Under the pieces are notes generated by a model. The model was not told the origin of the DNA, searched no databases, and saw only the letters and a list, made by a program, of their open reading frames with translations. From an uncultured bacterium (lineage in GTDB: Bacteria; Planctomycetota; Phycisphaerae; Phycisphaerales; SM1A02), in assembly GCA_903861235.1 (NCBI GenBank), contig CAIOTP010000186.1, positions 1 through 12,621 of the forward strand: a DNA stretch of 12,621 nucleotides, written 5' to 3'. This document shows, in pieces, positions 1 to 7,800 of the stretch (position 1 is its first letter; the number at the start of each line of letters is the position of its first letter). The translations under genes and the position numbers were made by a program.

Positions 1-452
1 CACTCGGGGCGCGGGTCGATGCAGACCAGGTTGCAGTGGAAGGTGGAGAGCAGCGCGACCGTGGCCTGGGCCACGTGTCCGGCGCCGAAGACCACGATGT
101 TCCAGGTGGCGGCCGTGGCCACCTCGTAGAAGAGCGAGGCGGCGCCTCCACAGACCATGCCCAGGTCCCGCTGCAGCTCGTACCGGACCAGTTCCGGCGC
201 CACCGCGCGCGGCACGCCATGCTCGTCCACGGCGCGGCCCAGCATGGCGCGGGCGTGCTCGATGGCCCGTGCCTCCAGCCTTCCGCCACCGACCGTGCCC
301 CACACCAGCCCCTCGACGGTCACGATGGCCTTGGCGCCGATGTCCTGCGGCACATGCCCCTCGGGCTGCACGAGCGTGACGGTGACGAAAGGCACGCCCC
401 GCTCGGCCAGGCGAGAGGCGTGATGCAGGTGCTCGTGCGCGTGGGCGGTCAC
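1..452 (-). CDS. xdhC: XdhC family xanthine dehydrogenase accessory protein (N-terminal part, runs off the left edge)
   Basis: XdhC proteins bind molybdenum cofactor, promote its terminal sulfuration and deliver it to the large subunit of xanthine dehydrogenase; they are not part of the final enzyme. About 150 codons are visible. The N-terminal XdhC/CoxI domain shows VTLVQPEGHVPQDIGAKA (residues 24-41), GTVGGGRLEARAIEHA (52-67) and the family's cysteine motif GMVCGG (Cys101). A Rossmann-type domain begins with VVFGAGHVAQA (120-130), with an acidic strand end at IDPRPE, where the window stops. The start is a GTG at 452 overlapping the TGA of the upstream xdhB in a GTGA (449-452), preceded closely by GAGG. 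This implies translational coupling. The cysteine and Rossmann motifs, and the position directly after xdhB, make the assignment firm. The catalytic C-terminus cannot be judged. Confidence 0.9.
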   Translation of the reverse strand, partial: MTAHAHEHLHHASRLAERGVPFVTVTLVQPEGHVPQDIGAKAIVTVEGLVWGTVGGGRLEARAIEHARAMLGRAVDEHGVPRAVAPELVRYELQRDLGMVCGGAASLFYEVATAATWNIVVFGAGHVAQATVALLSTFHCNLVCIDPRPE

Positions 453-2863
453 GATGCCTCGACCGTGGCGAAGGCCTCGGGCTCCAGGGCCCGCAGCACC
501 CGCTCGGCGGTGGCGGGAATGGCCATCGGAACCAGCTCGGCATGGCCCGTGCGGCGACCGCGCACGCTCATGACCGCGTCGCGGATCGCCGTCCACACCG
601 AGAGCGACAGCAGCAGCGGCGGCTCGCCGGCAGCCTTCGTGCCGCGCACGTTGACCGTGTTGCCCGGATTGAAGACCAGTTCCGCGTTGAACACGCGCGG
701 CGTGTCCTGCACGCTCGGGATCTTGTAGGTGCTCGGCGAGTGGGACACGAGCAGGCCGTCCGCGTCGTAGAAGAGATGCTCGGTGGTCACCCAGCCCATG
801 CCCTGCACGAAGGCGCCGGTGACCTGGCCCACGTCGAGCGCGTGATTCACGGGCCGGCCCATGTCCATCAGCATGTCCACGCGGCGCACCTTCACCTCGC
901 CCGTGAAGCGGTCCACCTCCACCTCGCTGGCCGCCACGCCCTGCGTGTAGTAGAGGAAGGCCCGCCCCTGGCCCTTGACCTTGTCGAAGCCGAGGTGCGG
1001 CGTGGCGAAGTGGCCGTAGTCGCACAGGGAGATGCGGCTGAAGTAGGCCTCGCGTGCGAGCTCGGCGAAGGCGAGCGAGAAGCCCCCCACGGTCACACGT
1101 CCATCCGCGAAGGTGACCGGCTCGGCCGGGGCCGTGTCGCCCACCCGAAGTTCGGCGTGGGTGCCCAGTCCTCCGACACGGCTCGGCCACTGGTCGCCTG
1201 GAATGTCCCGCAGCTGCACCGCGAGCCCGGCCAGACGGGCGCGGATGCGGTCGCAGGCCGCCGCGGCGGCGGCCCCGTTGAGATCGGTGCCGCTGCTGGC
1301 GGCGGTGGGCGAGGTGTTGGCGTTCTTCTCGGTGGAGGTGACCATCAGGCGCACGGCGACGGTGGGCACACCCAGCCGCTCCGCCACGATGGCCGCGATC
1401 CGGGCGTTGACCCCCTGCCCCATCTCCACCGCGCCGGTGGAGACCTGCACCGTGCCGTCACGGTGCACGTTCACCAGGGCGTTGGCCTGGTTCAGGTGTC
1501 GCGTGGTGAACGAGATGCCGAACTTCACGGCGGTCATGGAGAGGCCGCGCGGATTGTTCGCGGGGTGGACGTTCCACCGCTCGATGTCCGCGCGACGGCG
1601 GCGGTACTCGCAGCGGGTCTCGAGCGCGTCGAACAGCTCGGGCAGGCAGTTGTTCTCCACCTGCTGTCCGTAATGGGTGACATCGCGGCCCGGGGCGTAG
1701 ACATTCAGCCGACGTACATCGAGCGCATCCTTGCCCAGGGTCCGCGCCACGTCCTCCAGGATCGACTCGATCATGGCCACGCCCTTGGGACCGCCGAAGC
1801 CCCGGAAGGCGGTGTGCGGATGGTGGTTCGTGCGGCAGACTCGGCCCTGCACCTGCACGTTCGGGATGAAGTAGGCGTTGTCGCAGTGCAGCAGCGCCCT
1901 CTCCATGATCGCCGTGGACAGGTCGGCGTAGGCGCCGCCGTCGGAATGCAGCTGGGCCTGCAGCGCCAGCAGCCGACCCTCGCCATCGAAGCCCACCTGG
2001 TAGCGGATCTGGAAGGGATTCCGCTTGCCGGTGATGATCATGTCCTCGTCCTTGCTGATCGCCAGGCGCGCCGGCCGACCGCTCTTGCGGGCGACCAGCG
2101 CCGCGTACGCCGCGATCGGCGCCGCCTGCGATTCCTTGCCGCCGAAACCACCGCCGAGACGGCGGGCGATGCAGACCACGTCCGCGAACGGCACGCCGAG
2201 CGCCTCGGCCACCACATGCTGGGTCTCGGTGGGGTGCTGCGTGGACGAATGCACCTCCATGGGCCCGTCGTGACGCGGATAGGCGACCGCGGCCTGACTC
2301 TCCAGGTAGAAGTGATCGGCCCCCTCGATCACCACCGTGCCGGAGAGCCGGTGCGGCGCCGCCGCGAGCGCCGCCGAGGCGTCGCCCCTGGCGATGGATC
2401 GCTCCGAGCCGATGAACGCCCCCGCCGCCACCGCCTGATCGATCGTGCGGATGGCCGGCAGCTTCTCCCACGCCACCTGGACCGCGGCCAGGCCCTTGGC
2501 GAGCGCGTCGCGGGATTCCGCCCCGAGCACCGCCACGACCTCGCCGGCGTAGTGCACCTCCTTCTCGGCCAGCAGCGGCTGGTCCACGAAGATGCTGCCC
2601 CACAGGTTGTGGGCCACATCCTTCGCGGTCACGGCACAGATCACGCCGGGCACGGCGAGCGCCCGGTCGAGATCCAGACTCTTCACCCTCGCTCGGGCGA
2701 ACGGGCTGTAGACGAGCCCACAGAAGAGCTCGCCGGGCAGCATGGGCCGGTCGTCCACATACTCGCTGCGGCCGGTCACATGGGTGCGTGACGAATCGTG
2801 GGGCTCCGATCCCGGGTCCGGCACCACGGTCGCGCCCGGTCTCTGTTCGACCGCGTCAGCCAT
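449..2863 (-). CDS. xdhB: Xanthine dehydrogenase, molybdopterin-binding large subunit
   Basis: Oxidises hypoxanthine and xanthine to urate at a molybdenum centre and passes electrons to the XdhA subunit; cytoplasmic. At 804 residues it has the usual XdhB length. The aldehyde oxidase/xanthine dehydrogenase a/b hammerhead is at about 30-140, followed by the molybdopterin-binding region. Visible signatures: GGGFGGKE (237-244), AFRGFGG (352-358), FGISFTT (448-454), EMGQG (480-484), SPTAASSGTDLNG (518-530), GAFVQGMG (683-690) and AAGEPP (744-749). By alignment to the bovine enzyme, Glu244, Arg354, Phe452 and Glu747 match the substrate residues Glu802, Arg880, Phe1009 and the catalytic Glu1261. The first two separate purine oxidising enzymes from aldehyde oxidases. 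The ATG at 2863 lies inside the end of xdhA (8-base overlap) with GAGG six bases before it. Its immediate neighbours are xdhA and xdhC, and guaD lies upstream to supply xanthine. Confidence 0.96.
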   Translation of the reverse strand: MADAVEQRPGATVVPDPGSEPHDSSRTHVTGRSEYVDDRPMLPGELFCGLVYSPFARARVKSLDLDRALAVPGVICAVTAKDVAHNLWGSIFVDQPLLAEKEVHYAGEVVAVLGAESRDALAKGLAAVQVAWEKLPAIRTIDQAVAAGAFIGSERSIARGDASAALAAAPHRLSGTVVIEGADHFYLESQAAVAYPRHDGPMEVHSSTQHPTETQHVVAEALGVPFADVVCIARRLGGGFGGKESQAAPIAAYAALVARKSGRPARLAISKDEDMIITGKRNPFQIRYQVGFDGEGRLLALQAQLHSDGGAYADLSTAIMERALLHCDNAYFIPNVQVQGRVCRTNHHPHTAFRGFGGPKGVAMIESILEDVARTLGKDALDVRRLNVYAPGRDVTHYGQQVENNCLPELFDALETRCEYRRRRADIERWNVHPANNPRGLSMTAVKFGISFTTRHLNQANALVNVHRDGTVQVSTGAVEMGQGVNARIAAIVAERLGVPTVAVRLMVTSTEKNANTSPTAASSGTDLNGAAAAAACDRIRARLAGLAVQLRDIPGDQWPSRVGGLGTHAELRVGDTAPAEPVTFADGRVTVGGFSLAFAELAREAYFSRISLCDYGHFATPHLGFDKVKGQGRAFLYYTQGVAASEVEVDRFTGEVKVRRVDMLMDMGRPVNHALDVGQVTGAFVQGMGWVTTEHLFYDADGLLVSHSPSTYKIPSVQDTPRVFNAELVFNPGNTVNVRGTKAAGEPPLLLSLSVWTAIRDAVMSVRGRRTGHAELVPMAIPATAERVLRALEPEAFATVEAS

Positions 2864-4328
2864 GAAGCACCTCGCCGGCGAACTGGCGGAAGAGATTGGC
2901 GGCGAGCACGCTTCGATAGGCCGCGGTGCCGCGCACGTCCGAAAGCGGCTGGATGGACCGGGCGATCAGCTCCGCCACCTGCTCCGCACGCGCGGCGTCG
3001 AACGCCCCCACCAGCGCCTGCTCGACCTCGGCCAGACGGATCGGCGTCGCTGCCACGCCGCCGTACGCGACCCGGGCCTCCACGATCTGCCGCGGGCCAC
3101 GCCCTCGCTTGCCCTGCCAGGTCACGGCGTACGCCGCGCTGACCGTGCTGATGTCGAGATCCTTCCGCTGCGAAACCTTGAACAGGCGCACCGTCTGCTG
3201 CGGTGCGGTCCGCTCGAAGGTGACATGCGTGATGATCTCGCCGGGCTGCAGCGACAGCTGTCGATAGCCACGGTAGAGGTCGGTCATGGGAATGGCGCGA
3301 CGCTGCACGGGCCCCTTCCCGCCCGGACGGCTGGCCACATGCACGGTGCCGCCCGCGACCAGCAGAAACGGCAGCGTGTCGCCGATCGGCGACCCGGTGG
3401 CGATGTTGCCCACCAGCGTGGCCACGTTCTTGATCTGCGGCGAGGCGAAGAGGTCGAGGAACCGGGCGAACTCGGGAACGGCCTCGTCACACAGGTGACG
3501 CAGCTGCGAGAGCGGCACGCGGGCACCGACCTGCACCGCGGAGCGGGTGAGCCTCGACTCGTGCACTTCAGGAATCAGGTGCAGGCTGAGCATCGACCGA
3601 GCCATGGGACGGCCCTTGTTGACGGGCACGCCAAGATCGGTGCCGGCCCCGACGACCCGCAGGTCCGGGTGCTCGGCGGCGAAGGTGCACGCCTCCCGCA
3701 GCGTGACCGGCGCGAAGAAGCGGAACCCGTCGTGCTCGACCAGCATGGACTCCGCCTGAGCCGCGCGAGAGGCCGCGAGCGCCGCCGCCGTGGCGTACCG
3801 GGGACGGACGGCGTGCCGTTCCGAGACACGGACCGTGCAGGCGGCCTCCACGATCGGCGCGGACCCGGTGCAGCGGCAGAGATTGCCGGTCAGGTGGTTG
3901 CGGGCGCAGCGGGCGTCCACGGGTCCCGGACCGTGCTGCTCGAGCATGCCGCTGATCGCCATCACGAAGCCCGGGGTGCAGAAGCCGCACTGGCTGCCGT
4001 GGCAGCGGCGCATGGCTTCCTGTGCGGGCGCCAGTTCCTCGCCCGCCTGCATGCCCTCCACCGTGACCACATGCGCGCCGTCCATCTGCGCCAGCAGCGC
4101 GATGCAGCTGTTCATGGCGTCGAATCGTGGCGCGGAGCCCGCCTCGACACCGGGCGTCTCGCAGGCGCGGAGCACCGTGCACGCTCCGCAGTCGCCTTCG
4201 GCACACACGATCTTGGTCCCCGGAAGCCCCTTCGTCTTGCGGAGCCAGTCCGCCAGCATCATGAAAGCCTCGCGGCCGCGCACCTGGCACGGCACGCCGT
4301 TCACATGCAGGAGTGCATGATCACGCAT
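2856..4328 (-). CDS. xdhA: Xanthine dehydrogenase small subunit (2Fe-2S and FAD)
   Basis: Electron-transfer subunit of the XdhAB enzyme: two [2Fe-2S] clusters take electrons from the molybdenum site and pass them to FAD and then to the acceptor, usually NAD. At 490 residues it matches bacterial XdhA. The plant-type ferredoxin domain has Cys42, Cys47, Cys50 and Cys75. The helical second cluster domain has CGFC (Cys114, Cys117) and CRC (Cys151, Cys153). The FAD-binding domain starts near 200, with VVGAGTDLGV (225-234) and NVATLVGNIATGSP (301-314). The CO dehydrogenase flavoprotein C-terminal domain follows, with KVSQRKDLDIS (384-394). All eight cluster cysteines are present, so both centres should form. 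It lies 27 bases after guaD and overlaps xdhB by 8 bases. A TANNNT box seven bases before its ATG may give it a promoter of its own besides read-through from the fusion gene. Confidence 0.96.
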   Translation of the reverse strand: MRDHALLHVNGVPCQVRGREAFMMLADWLRKTKGLPGTKIVCAEGDCGACTVLRACETPGVEAGSAPRFDAMNSCIALLAQMDGAHVVTVEGMQAGEELAPAQEAMRRCHGSQCGFCTPGFVMAISGMLEQHGPGPVDARCARNHLTGNLCRCTGSAPIVEAACTVRVSERHAVRPRYATAAALAASRAAQAESMLVEHDGFRFFAPVTLREACTFAAEHPDLRVVGAGTDLGVPVNKGRPMARSMLSLHLIPEVHESRLTRSAVQVGARVPLSQLRHLCDEAVPEFARFLDLFASPQIKNVATLVGNIATGSPIGDTLPFLLVAGGTVHVASRPGGKGPVQRRAIPMTDLYRGYRQLSLQPGEIITHVTFERTAPQQTVRLFKVSQRKDLDISTVSAAYAVTWQGKRGRGPRQIVEARVAYGGVAATPIRLAEVEQALVGAFDAARAEQVAELIARSIQPLSDVRGTAAYRSVLAANLFRQFAGEVLHG

Positions 4329-4335
4329 CGAGGCC

Positions 4336-4341
4336 AGTCTA
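4336..4341 (-). promoter_or_regulatory. Possible -10 box (TAGACT) of a leaderless xdhA transcript
   Basis: On the minus strand TAGACT is followed by seven bases and then the ATG of xdhA at 4328. This matches the TANNNT-N(6-7)-start pattern known from leaderless genes in Deinococcus and Actinobacteria. No Shine-Dalgarno sequence stands out in the 27-base gap after guaD, and I see no convincing -35 box. An internal promoter would allow xdhABC to be made without the long fusion gene. A short degenerate motif like this can occur by chance. Confidence 0.35.
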
Positions 4342-4355
4342 TCGCCCAGCCCGCC

Positions 4356-4826
4356 TCAGTAGCGGATCTTCGTCGCGCTCGCCTGCCAGTCCCGGAACGC
4401 CGCCAGCGCCTCCTCACGCAGCATCTGCCGCATGGGAATGCGGCGACGCTCGGGCTCGCGGGCGAACTCCTGGTAGATGAACTGGTCGTCGAACTCGATC
4501 TCGGCGGCGTCCACCTTGGTGTTGGCGAAGTGGATGCGATCCAGCCGGGCCCAGTAGATGGCGGCCAGGCACATGGGACAGGGCTCGCAGCTGGTGTAGA
4601 TCTCCGCGCCGGAAAGATCGAAGGTGCCCAGGCGGGTGCACGCGTCCCGGATGGCGGTGACCTCGGCGTGCGCCGTGGGATCGTTGCTGGCGGTCACGCG
4701 GTTGGCCCCCTCCCCCACGATCCGGCCGTCCTTCACGATGACCGCCCCGAACGGGCCGCCGCCCCGCTTCACGTTGTCGCGGGAGAGCTCGATCGCCCGC
4801 CGCATGAAGGCCTGCGCGTCGCTCAT
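4356..4826 (-). CDS. guaD: Guanine deaminase, cytidine deaminase superfamily
   Basis: Hydrolyses guanine to xanthine and ammonia, feeding guanine into the xanthine dehydrogenase encoded next to it. The protein is 156 residues, the same length as Bacillus subtilis GuaD, which it resembles along its whole length from memory. The zinc site is complete: HAE (His53, catalytic Glu55) and EPCPMC (Cys83, Cys86). SNDPTAHAEVTAIR (47-60) and IYTSCEPCPMCLAAIYWAR (76-94) are characteristic of GuaD rather than of the tRNA adenosine deaminase TadA. Asp114 and the C-terminal Tyr156 are also kept; as I recall these contact guanine in the domain-swapped B. subtilis enzyme. The ATG at 4826 overlaps the stop of the upstream fusion gene in an ATGA (4823-4826), with GAGG seven bases before it, so translation is probably coupled. 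Confidence 0.93.
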   Translation of the reverse strand: MSDAQAFMRRAIELSRDNVKRGGGPFGAVIVKDGRIVGEGANRVTASNDPTAHAEVTAIRDACTRLGTFDLSGAEIYTSCEPCPMCLAAIYWARLDRIHFANTKVDAAEIEFDDQFIYQEFAREPERRRIPMRQMLREEALAAFRDWQASATKIRY

Positions 4827-7800
4827 GCCTGGGCCTCGTGGACATGGATGCGGTTCATGCCGCCGTCAGGGTACGCGGTCACCCGCACCTGGTCGCACGC
4901 CTCCGTCGCGGTCACGGTCCATTCCGCCGTGTTGCCCGCGAAGGCCTTCACCGGGGTGCGGGGCACCAGCGTGATCCATCGCTGGCCGGACCTGCCCTCG
5001 ACCTGCAGTTCGCGGGGGTTGTTGTTCACGAAGTGCGTGAAGTCCACGCGGACGCGCCCCACACGCGCGGCGCGCGCCAGGGCCACGGTGACATGCTCGC
5101 TGTGGCCGGGCGTGCGACTGCGAGCGGACTCGAGGCCGTCGAACATGTGCAGCGGCGGCCAGGGCGAGATCACCTGCGCCGCGGGGCCGTAGTGCTGGTT
5201 GCTGGCCTCCACCACCCTGGCGCCGTGGGCCGCGCTCGCCAGATCGCACCCGGGCCTGGGCGGCCGCACCGGGCCCGCGAAGGCGGGCGTGAGCGGCTTG
5301 CGCGTCCGGGCGTCGAACGTGGGGAACGGCGCGCATGGCGAGGCGAGCAGACGGTCGCGCTCCGCCGCCGGCAGATCGGCGCCGAAGAGACCGAGCCGAG
5401 TCACGCCTCCATCCGGGAACATGGTCACACGGACGCGTTCGAACACGCGACCCGGAGCCGACGATCGCATGGCGTGCATGGCGTGACCCTGCAGCGACGT
5501 CCGGGCCACCACGGACACCCAGGCTCCGTCGCACCAGCCTTCCACCTCGATCGCCTCGGCCTGGTTGCCCAGATGGAAACGGGTGGAGACGGTGACCAGT
5601 TCCACGGCTGCGGGCTTCGCCAGCCGCAGCACCAGCGTGTCCCGACCGAGCGGGTTGTGACGCACCGACTCCCAGCTGTCCATGATCTTGCCCTGCCGAC
5701 CGAAGAGGGCGGGATCGAACACCGGCTCGTGCGCGGAGACCAGATTGGAGGCGCGGGCGAAGCGCTGATTCGACACGCTCTCCACCGTGGCGCCCACCGC
5801 ACGGTTGAAAGGCGAGAGCGGGTCCGTCGGTCCGGGAGCGACGATGGCCTCGGGCAGGTCGGGTTGAAAGGCCCGGAACAGCAGCTCGCGGTAGCCGACA
5901 TTCACGCGCTGCTCGACAGGCACGCCGGCCGGGGCGGGCGAGTGACCCGCCTTGGACCAGTCGACGCCGCCCACTCCGAGGCCCTCGAGCAGCACGCGCG
6001 CGACTTCGGCGATGCACGCCACGGCCCGCTCCTCGCCCGAAGCGCAGATCACGACACCCGTGCCCGCATCGGGTCCCCGGAAGCAGTGCACGAAGATCGC
6101 CCGACAGCCGTCGTTGGCGCCCTGATGCACCGCGAAGCGGTTGGCCCCGGCCTCGATCGTGAACACGCCCAGGCCCATGTCGCAGCCCATGAAGGCGCGG
6201 CTGCCGCGATCCACGCCATGCAGCATGCGCACCGCGGTCTCGTGGGAGATCGGCCCGCAGCCCTCGACCTGATGGAACGCGCGGGTCAACGCGGAAAGGA
6301 ATCGCGACACGTCGCTCGGCGTGGCCACGCCGCCGGCGGCGAATGCAGGAAAGAGCAGCCGTCCGCCCGCAACCATGCCGCCGTCGTCGGTGAAGCAGCT
6401 CGCGACCTCGGGCAGCGGATGCGCGACCTGCTCGAACGAGGTGCTTCGGAGCCCCAGGGCGTGCAGGAACGGCCGCACGGCCTGATGGATCGGTCGCTCC
6501 AGTCGGCGCTCCACCAGGTGCTCCAGCACCATGAAGCCGCCCCCCGAATACTGGAAGCGCGAGCCGGGTTCGTGCACCACGCCCACGGCGTCGTATCGAA
6601 GCGCCGGGTTCCCCGCGAGCAGCTCCGCCAAGGGTGGCAGCGTGCCGGTGGCCGGCACACCGTGCACATAGTGCATGTTCAGCGCCTCGTGGCTCATCAG
6701 GTGGGACACTTGCACACGATCGGCCCACTCCGCGCGCACAGGATCCAGAGACCGCAGGCGGAAGGAGGAGCCGCAATCCACCAGCAGGGGCTGCACCGCG
6801 GCGTCGATCGACACCCCGCTCGCACGGAAGTGCTCCAGGGCGAAGCAGGAACCGATGGTCTTGCTCAACGAGGCGATCTCGAACGCGGTCTCGGCGGTCA
6901 CGGGCCGTGCCGCGTCACGCAGGCCGAACACGATCGGCTGCGGATCGCTCCCCCTCACCGTCACGCTGGCGGAGAGCCCCTTCACGCCGTGGCGCGAGCA
7001 GATCTCATGCACGCGCTCGATCACGCCGTCGGCACCGTGAGCCGCAAGCCGCTGCCGAGCGATCGTCCAGAGCGCCTGGCGCGCGTGCTGCAGTTCCTGT
7101 TCCGGCGTCCCGTCCAGGCGTGACTTCAGGGCGGCCAGCATCTCCTGACCCGATCGGCCTCTGGCGGCGATGAGGAACTTGAAGCCGAACTTCTCGCGAT
7201 ACCGGGCGCCCAGCTCGCGAAGCTGCGTCTGCAGGGCCTCCCCCGACACGCCCGACTGCTCGCTCGCCGCGCGGGCGTCCAGCGAGGCTCGGGACTCGCC
7301 GATGTCGCCGTGAAACCCCGCAGCCTCGGCCACGTCCTCGGGCGTGAAGGCCATGACCGCGCGCTCGGCGAACGCCAGGTCCAGGAAGGGCGTGTTCGCA
7401 CAGGCTCGCACGAACGCCTCCGCCCCGCAGGCGGTGAACAGAGCGTGGCAGCGGGCCACGCGGCGCTCGAGCGCGTACTTGCCCGGCTCCACGGCGACCG
7501 CGGCCGCCAGCGGATCCGCGGCCGCGCGGACGGACGCCACGGTGAAGGGCAGCAGCAGCTCCGAAGCGAACTCCACCGGCCGATCGGCGGTCATCAACTG
7601 CAGCATGAGGTGCATCGCGACCGGGTACCAGCCCCGCGTCCGCTCGTCCCACTTCACCTGGACCTGCTTGCCGGGAGCGGAGCGGTCCTTCTGGATGAAG
7701 TGCATCTCCTGATGCGCGATCCGCACCAGATCCTCCACCTTCACCCGGCCGTGCCGAACCTCGTGCCACACCTCCCAGCGACTGCGCTCCGTGGTGGCCA

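Noticed and set aside
542..2791. Long open frame on the plus strand (749 codons) opposite xdhB
   Set aside because: Its translation is rich in Arg, His and Gly with no family motif. It is the antisense shadow of a well-supported gene in GC-rich DNA with biased third positions.
2742..5192. Long open frame on the plus strand (816 codons) opposite xdhA, guaD and the end of the fusion gene
   Set aside because: It crosses several real genes, has low-complexity His/Arg-rich translation and no ribosome binding site or domain.
5981..6982. Antibiotic-resistance beta-lactamase or penicillin-binding protein
   Set aside because: No signal peptide, second motif altered to YSG, and it is embedded between purine-degrading domains in a cytoplasmic chain.
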